NCBI GenBank assembly: GCA_005804885.1
Contig: SYOX01000051.1
Span: 1 to 32,225, forward strand
Source: Pseudomonadota bacterium
Lineage (GTDB): Bacteria > Myxococcota_A > Bradymonadia > Bradymonadales > GCA-2716585
Length of the DNA stretch: 32,225 bases
Direction: 5' to 3'
Below, in pieces: positions 24,328 through 32,225 of the stretch. Position 1 is the first letter of the stretch. Each line of letters opens with the position of its first letter. The notes under the pieces are model-generated. The model did not search any database, was not told where the DNA came from, and was given only the letters and a program-made list of their open reading frames with translations. The position numbers were made by a program, and so were the translations under genes.

Positions 24328-25701
24328 TCAAGGTACACAACCGTTGACGGCCTCCGGGGTCCAAGTCAGCACGGTGGCCAGCAGGTCGAAGGTGGGGATC
24401 TCGTCTCGGATGGCCGGATCGAGATCCCCGGAGGCGATCAGCTCGTCGAGGATGTCGAGCCCCATGGGGCGGAGGCGGACGCGCATCGTGACGCGATCGG
24501 GCAGGGCGTCGAGGCGGTACTCGCGCGAGACGTGATCCTCCTCCTCGGCGTCGGGGTCGTGGAGCTTGGAGGGGCCGGGGATGAGCTCGCTCACGCTTGA
24601 GGTGGCCTCCCAGAACATGTGCACCTCCTCGCCCTCGTCGTTGAAGATATAATCGCGAAACTGCCACAGGTTGGGATCGTCGAGGGAGGTCAGGGGCTGG
24701 CCCTCCGCGATGACGCCGCTGGTGAAGACCTCCTGCTCCTGGGCGGTGGCGATCAGCTCCACCCAGGCGCGGCGGTCCTGGGTGGCGCCGCTTGGGAAGG
24801 AGTGGCCCGCCGCGACGTTCTCAAGCTCGATCCTGACGATCGCGCCTCCGTCGCTGGGCTCGACGCACATGCGCGCCAGGAGGGTCGTGTCCAGGGAGCG
24901 CTGGACGAGGCGGCGCTGCTCTTCCCGCTCGGGGAAGGGGGTCAAGGCGAGGTCGACGCCGGGCATGGCGTGGCTGTGGATGCGGCGCAGGAAGACGCCG
25001 GGGGCGTCGGCGGCGAGCCCCCTGCGGCCGTCCATGTGGCAGCCGCCGCAGGTCAGGCGCTCCTCGACGGCCTCGTTGGAGAAGAGCGTCTCTGTCCACT
25101 CCTTGTAGGTGCGCTCAAGCTCGACGCCCGCGTCGTTGACGATGTCGTGGCAGCTTCCGCAGGCGTCGGCCGAGGCCAGCTCCTCGCGGTCCATCAGGGG
25201 CGAGTAGGCCGAGGCGTGGGCGGTGTTCGGGACGGGGTTCTTGATCCCGCCGCGCATGATCCCGTCGTTGGCCAGCGTCAGCGGGTTGTTGTGCGTGCCC
25301 TCGACGGCGACGACGTTGTGGCAGAAGTAGCAGGTGATCCCCTGGAGATGACGAGGCAGCTCGGAGAGGTTCAGGCCGTCCGTCGTCGCCCCGGTGCGCA
25401 CGGCCATGGGGGCGTGGCAGCCGACGCAGAAGTCCCCGAGGGCGCCGCCGGTCTCGCGCTGGCCGCGGGCGTTCATGGCCACGAAGATCGGATCGTCGGA
25501 GGCGTAGGCGTGCATGCTGCCAGACCACTCCCGGTAGTGCTCGGCGTGGCACTCCTTGCAGGACTCGGGGTCCATGAGCTGCTCGACGGTCAAGAAGGTG
25601 TCCGGCGCGCTGACCTCCTCGCCGCAGGAGGCAGCGAGCAACGATGCCCACAGGCCCAGCGCGCTCGCCAGGGCGAGGCGGCGCGCGGCGTTCGGGGTCA
25701 T
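24328..25701 (-). CDS. Pentaheme c-type cytochrome lipoprotein
   Basis: A 457-residue lipoprotein (LLAASC, Cys26) with five CXXCH heme motifs: CKECH (48-52), CVGCH (92-96), CYFCH (124-128), CGSCH (181-185) and CGGCH (218-222). Many scattered histidines can serve as distal ligands. The C-terminal half is heme-free and contains NVAAGHSFPSGATQDRRAWVEL, a pattern common in cytochrome c554-like multiheme proteins. It should move electrons in the periplasm or at the outer membrane; donor and acceptor are not visible. The ATG at 25701 overlaps the upstream stop (ATGA), placing it last in the MbnP/MbnH operon. The open frame continuing upstream to 26097 is a shadow. Confidence 0.9.
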   Translation of the reverse strand: MTPNAARRLALASALGLWASLLAASCGEEVSAPDTFLTVEQLMDPESCKECHAEHYREWSGSMHAYASDDPIFVAMNARGQRETGGALGDFCVGCHAPMAVRTGATTDGLNLSELPRHLQGITCYFCHNVVAVEGTHNNPLTLANDGIMRGGIKNPVPNTAHASAYSPLMDREELASADACGSCHDIVNDAGVELERTYKEWTETLFSNEAVEERLTCGGCHMDGRRGLAADAPGVFLRRIHSHAMPGVDLALTPFPEREEQRRLVQRSLDTTLLARMCVEPSDGGAIVRIELENVAAGHSFPSGATQDRRAWVELIATAQEQEVFTSGVIAEGQPLTSLDDPNLWQFRDYIFNDEGEEVHMFWEATSSVSELIPGPSKLHDPDAEEEDHVSREYRLDALPDRVTMRVRLRPMGLDILDELIASGDLDPAIRDEIPTFDLLATVLTWTPEAVNGCVP

Positions 25702-26159
25702 CGCGCGGCTCCTTCGGCGATCCAGCGCTCGATGGCGCAGCGCTCGCCCTGGCTCAGCCGCGCGCCCGGCGGCATCACCCGCGCGAGGTCGACGGCCTCG
25801 ATCCGCCGGACGAGCTCGCTGCAGGCGGGATCGCCCGGCACCACGAGGCTGTCTGCGCCGTCGGCGCCGACCAGCGCGGCGTGCGCCGCGTCCACCTCCG
25901 CCAGGACGAGCCCGGCCTGTTGTCCCTGGGTCGAGTGGCAGCTCGCCCCGCCGATCCCGCAGCCTGGCTGGAGGGTGCGCGCGAAGATCTCCTCGAAGCG
26001 AGGCTCGTAGAGGGGCTGGCAGCTCAGATCGAGCCCCTGGACGCACGCGCCCTCGGGGCTCTGGGCCTCCTCGCCGCAGGCCAGCAGCGATGCGCACAAG
26101 GCGATGACCGTCAACTCAACCCTCCACGCAGAACGCGAACACCGCCTGGTCTTCGACAC
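25698..26159 (-). CDS. Cytochrome-like lipoprotein with atypical C-X6-CH motif
   Basis: A 153-residue protein (from GTG 26159) with a lipoprotein signal (ALCASLLAC). The mature part resembles the small c-type-cytochrome-like domain of planctomycete and myxobacterial proteins: a CH motif followed by a GLVL strand, DLARVMPPGARLS, and CAIERWIAEGA at the end. The heme motif is unusual: CGIGGASCH has six residues between the cysteines instead of two. Two starts are possible. GTG 26159 has a GGGGGA-type site and gives a normal positively charged signal peptide but overlaps the upstream gene by 44 bases. TTG 26114 has a perfect GGAGG 6 bp upstream and starts right after the upstream stop, but gives a short, uncharged signal. 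The pentaheme gene overlaps its end. Confidence 0.75.
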   Translation of the reverse strand: MSKTRRCSRSAWRVELTVIALCASLLACGEEAQSPEGACVQGLDLSCQPLYEPRFEEIFARTLQPGCGIGGASCHSTQGQQAGLVLAEVDAAHAALVGADGADSLVVPGDPACSELVRRIEAVDLARVMPPGARLSQGERCAIERWIAEGAAR

Positions 26160-26603
26160 CGTCTTCCCCCTGGATCGTCACCGTGTATTCCCAATAGCCT
26201 GGCATGAAGATGAAGAAAGACGGTATGTTGATGACGCCGTCTTCGGAGGACACCCCGACGTAATCGGCCGGCGCCGTGCCGTGGTTGTGGTGGGGCATGA
26301 AGGGCGACACGGTGATCTCGCGGCCGGCGACGGGGGCCTCGCCCTCCGTGACGAGCAGCTCGATCGTGTTGTCGCCCTTGATCGGCGGGGCAGGGTCGGA
26401 GGTCAGGATGGTCACGCTGAAGCGGCCCGACTCGGAGGTCTTCGTGATCCCGTCGTGGTAGCGCTCGGCGGTCGAGGGGCCGCCGCAGTCGAGGTTGTCG
26501 GCGTTCTCCTCAAGCGGGGCCGACTCAGGGGCCGCCTCCTCGCCGCAGGCCCACAAGGACAGCGCCGCGGCGCAGGCCGTGGCCGCCTTCATCATCTGGA
26601 GCT

Positions 26604-26607
<4 letters not shown>
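26116..26607 (-). CDS. YtkA/FixH-like lipoprotein
   Basis: A 163-residue lipoprotein (LSLWAC, Cys21) with one Ig-like beta-sandwich of the YtkA/FixH type: GRFSVTILTSDP, then NTIELLVTEG, then ITVSPFMPHHNHG, then FIFMPGYWEYTVTI. The Met-Pro-His-His-Asn-His cluster sits where family members carry Met/His, and could bind copper. Proteins of this type accompany copper delivery or cytochrome-oxidase assembly genes. The ATG at 26607 is chosen over 26622 because GGAGG lies 8 bp upstream and because it overlaps the upstream stop (ATGA). It sits between the second di-heme enzyme and the small cytochrome-like protein. Domain call is good; copper binding is inference. Confidence 0.82.
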
Positions 26608-27758
<1,151 letters not shown>

Positions 27759-27759
27759 G

Positions 27760-28602
27760 TCACTCCCCCTTGAAGGCGGACTGCGGGCTCCCCTTGAGCC
27801 CAAGACGCGTCAGGATGCCGTCGCAGTCGGGATCGGTGGCATCAGCAAAGCACCCAGGGGCGGTGCGCTCCGTGTTCTTGTCGACGTCGGTCTCGGCCAG
27901 CAGCGCGGCCAGATCCAGGACGACGGTGCCCTCCAGGGGATCGAAGCCCTGGATCGAGATCAGGGGCCGGTTGTCGCCCTCGCAGCCGGTGACATTGCCC
28001 TGGCCGTCGCCCTCGCAGCCGGTGCTGCCCACATGGATGTGGTAGCCGTCCGGACCCAGCCCCGTGGTCGCTGCGTCCATGCGCAGGTGCTTGAAGCCCT
28101 CATTCCAGGTCCAGAACATGGCGGTTTCGTTCAGCGGCGGCGGCGCGGCGGCGGCGTTGACGTGGTTGAGCTCAAAGGGGACGCCGAGGTTGAAGGCCAC
28201 GCCGACGTAGTCTCCCGGCGGCGCGGCGCCTCGAACGGAGGTGTTGATCGGCGCCGTCCCGAGGCCGCAGCCGTCCTCGAAGTCGAGCAGCGCGAGGTTC
28301 CTGTGCTGCCACTGGCCGTCCTGATCGAGGGTGATGAGGGCGGCGCTGCCGTCGGCGCGAAGCAGGCGCAGATCGTGGATGTAGAAGCGCATGTCGGTCG
28401 GGCTCAAGGTCGAGGCCGTCGATCCTATCCCCTCGAAGGAGGCGCCGCAGGCGAAGGGCGCGGCGCCCAGGCGGACCTCGAAGCTCACCTCGACGGGGGT
28501 CAGGTCGGCCTGCTCGGCCACCTCTTCGCCGCAGGACATCAGCAGCAGGAGGGCGACGACGCAGGCCCCACGGGCCGCTTTCTGGTTCGCCGGGTGTCTC
28601 AT
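27760..28602 (-). CDS. MbnP-like four-Cys protein (MXAN_0976 family, metallo-mystery pair)
   Basis: A 280-residue lipoprotein (LLLMSC, Cys24). It matches the MbnP/MXAN_0976 family: the WxW motif FWTWNEGFKHLRMD (Trp164, Trp166), YHIHVGSTGCEG with His188 and His190, FELNHVN (His147), and paired cysteines in the mature region (52, 112, 196, 207, 251, 260). In the characterised methylotroph pair, MbnH converts one Trp of MbnP to kynurenine and this creates a copper site. Here the gene lies between two di-heme enzymes, with a 4-base overlap upstream and TTG start of the next gene 1 base downstream. No ribosome site precedes the ATG at 28602, so translation is probably coupled. Copper binding is inferred from family. 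Confidence 0.9.
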   Translation of the reverse strand: MRHPANQKAARGACVVALLLLMSCGEEVAEQADLTPVEVSFEVRLGAAPFACGASFEGIGSTASTLSPTDMRFYIHDLRLLRADGSAALITLDQDGQWQHRNLALLDFEDGCGLGTAPINTSVRGAAPPGDYVGVAFNLGVPFELNHVNAAAAPPPLNETAMFWTWNEGFKHLRMDAATTGLGPDGYHIHVGSTGCEGDGQGNVTGCEGDNRPLISIQGFDPLEGTVVLDLAALLAETDVDKNTERTAPGCFADATDPDCDGILTRLGLKGSPQSAFKGE

Positions 28603-29753
28603 GGGTCTTGGCTCAAGTTGTTGTTATTGTTGCGGAATGGGTTGGACAGGCGCGGGTTTTCGAGGAAGCCCTCGTCGGTCAGGCTCTTGAGGAAGGCGAC
28701 CAGATCGGCCTTCTGGTCCGGGCTCAGGTTCAGGGGGCGGACCAGCGGGCTCTTGAAGGGGTTGGCGCGGCCGTCGCCAGGGTTGGGGCCGTCGACGAGG
28801 ACGCGGCCGCCCGCGTCGAAGATGTCGATGACGTCCTCCAGGGTTGCGCCGGTGCCGTCGGAGAGGTAGGGGCCGCTGACCTCGACATTGCGGAGGGTCG
28901 GGGCGCGAAAGGCGCCCATGTCGGCGGGGTCGCCGGTCGTGGCGTGGAGGCCCGTGCGCCCCTCGGGGTAGCCGCCGAGGCCATCGACGTTGTAGAGCCC
29001 CACGTTGTAGTAGCCGTGTTCTGCGACGATCTCGCCCTGGGCGTCGGTGGTGGCCATCAGGTCCAGCCCGCCGTGGCAGCGGCTGCAGCCGGTCGCCGGG
29101 CTGAAGAAGAGCGCGGCGCCTCGTCTGGCCGAGGGGGAGATCGCGTCCGGGTCGCCGCGGTTGAAGCGATCAAAGGGCGAGTCGCGGCTGATGAGGGTGC
29201 GCTCGAAGGCGGCGATGGCCTTGGCGACGTTCTCGATCGTGACAGGCTCGGGGTCGTCGGGGAAGGCCGCCGCGAAGTCCAGCGCGTAGAGGGGGTCGGC
29301 TCTGAGGAGGTCGATGAGGGATTGCTCCTGGCCGCCGTAGCCGAGCTCGACGATGGGGTCGTCGCCCAGCAGCGGGATGAGGGCCTGCGCCTCCAGGCTC
29401 CCGAGGTCGGGGTCGACCCAGGTCAGGGCGGCGCGGTAGCCGACGTTGGTCAGGCTCAAGGTGTTGCGAGGGTGGATCTCGTTCGTGGCGCCGACGGCGC
29501 GCACGAAGCTGTCGGTGAAGCCGAAGCGATCCTCGTGGCAGATGCCGCAGGAGCGCTTCTGGTTGATCGCGAGGCGCGTGTCGTAGAAGAGGAAGCGGCC
29601 CAGCGTGACCTTCTCGGCGGTCTGTGGGTTGTCGGCGGGCACGGGCGGCGGCGCGACGCCTTCAGGGAGGTCCCAGTCGAAGGCGTCCTCAGGGGAGGCG
29701 GCGGGCGACTCCTCACAGGCCACCAGGGCGAGCAGGGCGAGCAGCGGGCGCAT
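28599..29753 (-). CDS. MbnH-like di-heme enzyme (MXAN_0977 family), copy 1
   Basis: A 384-residue lipoprotein (LALVAC, Cys13, a very short signal) with two heme motifs, CGICH and CSRCH. Family features are LGRFLFYDTRLA, LTWVDPDLGSLEAQALIPLLGD, FRAPTLRNVEVSGPYLSDG, and LVAFLKSLTDEGF. It differs from the second copy in several places: the second CXXCH is followed by a longer insert (GGLDLMATTDAQGEIVAEHG), and PYMHDG is replaced by PYLSDG, so a conserved Met-His is absent. The end is an Asn-rich tail (RNNNNNLSQDP). It starts 3 bp after the upstream lipoprotein stop and overlaps the MbnP start. The two copies may differ in partner, substrate Trp or function; this is inference. Confidence 0.9.
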   Translation of the reverse strand: MRPLLALLALVACEESPAASPEDAFDWDLPEGVAPPPVPADNPQTAEKVTLGRFLFYDTRLAINQKRSCGICHEDRFGFTDSFVRAVGATNEIHPRNTLSLTNVGYRAALTWVDPDLGSLEAQALIPLLGDDPIVELGYGGQEQSLIDLLRADPLYALDFAAAFPDDPEPVTIENVAKAIAAFERTLISRDSPFDRFNRGDPDAISPSARRGAALFFSPATGCSRCHGGLDLMATTDAQGEIVAEHGYYNVGLYNVDGLGGYPEGRTGLHATTGDPADMGAFRAPTLRNVEVSGPYLSDGTGATLEDVIDIFDAGGRVLVDGPNPGDGRANPFKSPLVRPLNLSPDQKADLVAFLKSLTDEGFLENPRLSNPFRNNNNNLSQDP

Positions 29754-29756
29754 GGC

Positions 29757-30605
29757 TCAGGGGTTGAGGTGGATGGCGCTGAACCAGGCTTCGCGCGGCC
29801 CCTCGGCGCCGTACCTGATCGTGAAGGCCCCCCAGCTGTGGAACTTGAGGCGCGTGTCCGTGACGCCGAGCTGCTGTCCGCAAGCGCCGTTCCACCGCTT
29901 GCCGCCCAGGGGGTCGCCGTCGAAGACCTGGAAGTCCGTCGTGTAGTGGGCGAAGAAGGCGATCTCGGCCTCCCAGTCGGGGATCTCGATCGTCAGGAAG
30001 CCTTCGCCCTCGGGCAACTGGACCATGTAGGACTTCGCGTCGGAGGGCAGGATCAGGACCTGCCCGGCGTCACCCCGGTTGGTCACGGCCAGGACCCGGT
30101 CGGAGGTGGTGTCAAAGAGGTCGCAGCTGCGGCTGGCGGCGTTGTCCAGGGGTCCCATCGCCAGATCAGGGCGAGGGGGCTCGGCGTCGGGGTTGGCCTC
30201 AGGGGTGGGCTCGGGGTTGGCCTCGGGGGTGGCCTCGGGGCTGGCCTCGGGCTCTCCGATGGGGGTGTCGGGGCTGGCCTCGGGCTCATTGTCCGGGAGG
30301 CCGTCGGGCTCATTGACGAAGCCCCCGTTGCCCGGGTCGCAGTAGCCCGTGTTCGAGCCCCCGATGGGGGTGCAGACGCCCGTGCCGCACTCCGCGCCGG
30401 TGGCGCAAGGCTGCACGCAGACGCCGCCGGCCCTCAGCGCGCCCGACAGGCACCGGAGCGTCCCCGAGCACTCCGAGGACGAGTCGCAAGGCTCGCCCAC
30501 CAGCGCGCCCCCGCCCTGATCCGTCGAAGCAGGGGGCTCCACGCACCCTGAGATGGCCAGCAACAACCCGACGCACCCGAGAAGACCGCCCGCAAATCGT
30601 CTCAT
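29757..30605 (-). CDS. Lipoprotein, first gene of the MbnP/MbnH operon
   Basis: A 282-residue lipoprotein (LLAISGC lipobox). The N-terminal part is Cys-rich (CDSSSECSGTLRCLSG, CVQPCATGAECGTGVC), like short EGF/Dickkopf-type modules common in myxobacterial secreted proteins. A Pro-Glu-Ala linker (EPEASPEATPEANPEP type, about 100-155) leads to a C-terminal beta-rich domain with two Cys (about residues 168 and 250) and several Trp. I recognise no enzyme motif. The ATG at 30605 is chosen because GAGGGAGA lies 5 bp upstream and because it starts a typical signal; upstream ATGs at 30629 and 30620 lack this. It leads the operon of di-heme and cytochrome genes, so it may be a surface partner or electron carrier scaffold; no function assigned. 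Confidence 0.78.
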   Translation of the reverse strand: MRRFAGGLLGCVGLLLAISGCVEPPASTDQGGGALVGEPCDSSSECSGTLRCLSGALRAGGVCVQPCATGAECGTGVCTPIGGSNTGYCDPGNGGFVNEPDGLPDNEPEASPDTPIGEPEASPEATPEANPEPTPEANPDAEPPRPDLAMGPLDNAASRSCDLFDTTSDRVLAVTNRGDAGQVLILPSDAKSYMVQLPEGEGFLTIEIPDWEAEIAFFAHYTTDFQVFDGDPLGGKRWNGACGQQLGVTDTRLKFHSWGAFTIRYGAEGPREAWFSAIHLNP

Positions 30606-30656
30606 CGCTCTCCCTCTCATCAATCCCACACGGGAACCCGGACACGTGAACCATCC

Positions 30657-30689
30657 ACCTCATAGCAAGTCATGCGCCACCTTCACAAC
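30657..30689 (-). promoter_or_regulatory. Candidate promoter of the MbnP/MbnH operon
   Basis: On the operon strand, TTGTGA (-35 like) is followed after 17 bases by CTATGA (-10 like), about 50 bases ahead of the first gene. The -35-like box lies in the left end of the compound dyad described separately. The match is moderate, and GC-rich organisms often use divergent promoters. Confidence 0.35.
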
Positions 30690-30760
30690 ATGCAATCTTC
30701 CGAGCGAGTCGCCGTCGGCGCGTGACGGGTTGTCACGCTTGAAGCCGACGTGTTGTGAAG
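30681..30760. promoter_or_regulatory. Compound inverted repeat upstream of the MbnP/MbnH operon
   Basis: Three nested perfect arms are visible: CTTCACAACA (30681-30690) with TGTTGTGAAG (30751-30760); CGTCGGC (30713-30719) with GCCGACG (30744-30750); and GCGTGAC (30720-30726) with GTCACGC (30732-30738) around GGGTT. A 22-base bulge on one side and a 5-base bulge on the other separate the arms. The element lies 75-155 bp ahead of the first gene and its edge overlaps the candidate -35 box. It may bind a regulator or fold as a leader hairpin if transcription starts further upstream. Confidence 0.6.
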
Positions 30761-30888
30761 AGATGGGGCCTGGATGCCTCACGGGGGTATGGTAGTGAGA
30801 GGAGGCGTGGCTGTCAACGCGCCAGAGCGGCCGTTGAGGGTGGCTCGGGTTCGCTCGGTGAAGGCTCCCGGCCCCTTCGACATGTGCC

Positions 30889-31258
30889 GCCCCACGTTCC
30901 ACGAGCACCCCACGCTCGACGATCGCCCCACGCTCCTCGCACCGCCCGTTGGGCGGGCTCGTCGGGTGGGGCTTGGATGCCCAGGCGGGCTGCGCCCATC
31001 GGGCGCAGGCCGGCGGGCGGTCGACAGTGGATCGCCAGGGACAATCAGCGCGTCGAAGTGGGCCTGTGGATTGGGATTTTTGCTGCCCCAGGTGTCGACC
31101 TGGGCCTTGCGCTGGCCTGCGACCGAGAGGTCGCAGCCCACCCGCGCTTCCAGCCCCACCCGACGAGCCCGTCCCGAAGGGCGGCGCGAGGAGCGTGGGG
31201 CGATCGTCGAGCGTGGGGCGCTCGCGGAGCGTGGGGCGCTCGCGGAGCGTGGCGCGTG
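30889..31258. repeat. Long imperfect inverted repeat element B (gene-free)
   Basis: The gap between the methyltransferase stop (31274) and the lipoprotein gene holds no credible gene. Its right part is a large imperfect palindrome: the left arm (30889-30990) is mirrored by the right arm (31140-31258) at high identity. Outer parts are 18-bp tandem units with core CCCCACGCTC (about 3 copies left) and GAGCGTGGGG (about 4 copies right). Inner parts are nested hairpins such as CTGCGCCCATCGGGCGCAG on the left and CTGCGACCGAGAGGTCGCAG on the right (31117-31136), which differ at paired positions yet both fold. A further CCCAGGTGTCGACCTGGG hairpin lies at 31087-31104. Element A has the same build but other sequences. 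Confidence 0.75.
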
Positions 31259-31273
31259 GGGGGGCCTGCTGGA

Positions 31274-31903
31274 TCATCGCAGCCCCCGGATGATGGACAT
31301 CGAGCCGAGGGGCGTGCGCTGGCGATGGATCTCCTCGACCTGGCGAAAGCCTGCCGCGCTGACGAGCCTCGGCAGCTCGCCTTCGACGTTGTCCCTGGTC
31401 GTCTCGAAGCCGTCCAGGAGCTGCACCCCCAGGAACAGGGTCCGCATGAGGGGGTCGTGAGGGGCGCTCCAGTCGGCGAGGTGCAGCTCTCCGTCGTCGG
31501 TGAGCAGCGCGTGGATGGCCCGCAGCGCGGTGGACTTCTGAGCGCGGGTCAGGTGGTGGAAGACGAGGCTGGAGACGACGCGGTCGAAGGAGCCGGGCGC
31601 GAAGGGCGGGGCCGTGGCGTCGCCGATCTCGATCTGGAGGTCTGGCCCGAGCTTCTCGCGGGCGATCTCGATGATCCTCGGGTCTGCGTCGAGCCCGACG
31701 AGGTCCGCGTCGGGATGGCGCTCGCGCAGCAGCGCGAGCAGCGTCCCGGTGCCGCAGCCCAGATCGAGGATCCGCCGCGGGCGTCCAAGCCCATCGACCA
31801 GCCTTTTCTTGATCGTCAGCTCCCTCGTCGTCATGCGGACGACCGGGTCATACAGGCGCGTGAGGGCGTGAAAGCGCAGCGCAGGGATGAAGGATTCGGC
31901 CAT
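31274..31903 (-). CDS. Class I SAM-dependent methyltransferase
   Basis: A 209-residue protein with a Rossmann methyltransferase fold: motif I ILDLGCGTGT (about residues 45-54), acidic end of strand 2 LVGLDADP, IGDATAPPFAPGSFDRVVSSLVFHH (motif II region), and a final LVSAAGF strand. It is of the methyltransf_11/25 type; UbiE-like and small-molecule enzymes share these features, so the substrate cannot be told. The ATG at 31903 starts 28 bp after the stop of the copper ATPase gene on the same strand, so it is probably the last gene of that operon. Element B begins 15 bp downstream of its stop. Confidence 0.9.
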   Translation of the reverse strand: MAESFIPALRFHALTRLYDPVVRMTTRELTIKKRLVDGLGRPRRILDLGCGTGTLLALLRERHPDADLVGLDADPRIIEIAREKLGPDLQIEIGDATAPPFAPGSFDRVVSSLVFHHLTRAQKSTALRAIHALLTDDGELHLADWSAPHDPLMRTLFLGVQLLDGFETTRDNVEGELPRLVSAAGFRQVEEIHRQRTPLGSMSIIRGLR

Positions 31904-31931
31904 ATCTCGTCTTGCCTCGGTGTTTACATCG

Positions 31932-32225
31932 TTAAATCAAGGAGTTGCGCAGTCGAAGGGCGTTGATGATGACCGACACGGAGCTGAGGCTCATCGCCGC
32001 AGCGGCGAACATGGGCGACAGGAGCACGCCGAAGAAGGGGAAGAGCACCCCGGCGGCGATCGGCACGCCGGCCGCGTTGTAGTCGAAGGAGAAGAAGAGG
32101 TTTTGACGAATGTTCGCGATCGTCTGGCGAGAGAGCCTCCTGGCGCGCACGATGCCGCGCAGATCGCCCTTGACGAGCGTCACGCCCGCGCTCTCCATCG
32201 CGACGTCGGTGCCCGTGCCCTTGGC
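31932..32225 (-). CDS. Copper-type P1B ATPase, C-terminal part (gene runs off window)
   Basis: The visible 97 residues are the C-terminal end of a heavy-metal P-type ATPase. [19 protein letters not shown] is the conserved end of the hinge/P-domain, [16 protein letters not shown] leads into the last two membrane helices, and [11 protein letters not shown] followed by [18 protein letters not shown] carries the Tyr-Asn and Met-Ser-Ser signature that marks Cu(I)-transporting (P1B-1) ATPases. It ends in LRLRN, as usual. The start lies beyond the right edge. Copper export from the cytoplasm fits the nearby CsoR and MbnP/MbnH genes. The exact subtype (CopA versus CopB) cannot be settled without the N-terminus. 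Confidence 0.9.
   Translation of the reverse strand, partial: AKGTGTDVAMESAGVTLVKGDLRGIVRARRLSRQTIANIRQNLFFSFDYNAAGVPIAAGVLFPFFGVLLSPMFAAAAMSLSSVSVIINALRLRNSLI

Noticed and set aside
25702..26097. N-terminal extension of the pentaheme cytochrome frame
   Set aside because: It has shadow-type composition, overlaps the cytochrome-like lipoprotein gene, and the signal peptide begins at 25701.
30660..31277. Long open frames on both strands through element B (repeats such as ERGALAERGA or RERPTLRERPTL)
   Set aside because: They arise because 18-bp repeats keep several frames open at once; the region is palindromic, no frame has a ribosome site or recognisable domain, and the peptide is low-complexity.

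Overview
The window is very GC-rich and gene-dense. It looks like a chromosome segment of a predatory or social deltaproteobacterial-type bacterium (Myxococcota or a close relative such as Bradymonadia). Four things suggest this: eukaryote-like Ser/Thr kinases, many secreted lipoproteins with Pro/Glu/Gly or Asp/Ser/Gly linkers, a MYXO-CTERM-like tail on a polysaccharide-monooxygenase-like protein, and an MXAN_0976/MXAN_0977-type metallo-mystery pair. The phylum assignment is inferred from gene content only.

Left part (1-8.5 kb): the C-terminal portion of a large TcdB/RHS polymorphic-toxin-like protein, whose last ~170 codons differ in base composition from the rest; a secreted LamG-type protein; and a 1075-residue protein that joins an N-terminal zinc ribbon, a complete Ser/Thr kinase, about 19 leucine-rich repeats and a C-terminal globin domain. 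A small three-helix membrane protein lies just upstream of this last gene. Next (8.6-12.5 kb) is a two-gene operon of secreted lipoproteins: an alpha/beta hydrolase and a GH13 alpha-amylase-type enzyme.

From 12.5 to 13.6 kb there is no credible gene. Instead there is a roughly 790-bp imperfect inverted repeat built of short tandem repeats and nested hairpins. A second, unrelated-in-sequence but similarly built inverted repeat lies at 30.9-31.26 kb. The middle (13.6-20.6 kb) carries a membrane Ser/Thr kinase with a PEGA domain, a small lipoprotein, an ADP-ribosylglycohydrolase-family enzyme, a PLP aminotransferase, and a response-regulator/histidine-kinase pair.

The right part (20.7-32.2 kb) has a copper theme. 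It contains a SCE4755-like LPMO-type protein (a putative copper enzyme), a three-gene membrane operon of unknown role, a CsoR-type copper repressor with a possible operator, and a seven-gene overlapping operon read right to left. That operon encodes a lipoprotein, an MbnH-like di-heme enzyme, an MbnP-like protein, a second MbnH-like enzyme, a YtkA/FixH-like lipoprotein, a cytochrome-like lipoprotein and a pentaheme cytochrome. A methyltransferase and the C-terminus of a copper-type P1B ATPase close the window. The likely picture is an envelope copper/redox system: copper export (ATPase), copper sensing (CsoR), and maturation of a copper protein by oxidation of its Trp by di-heme enzymes, with multiheme electron transfer. 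The sequence shows the genes and their overlaps; the joint function is inference.
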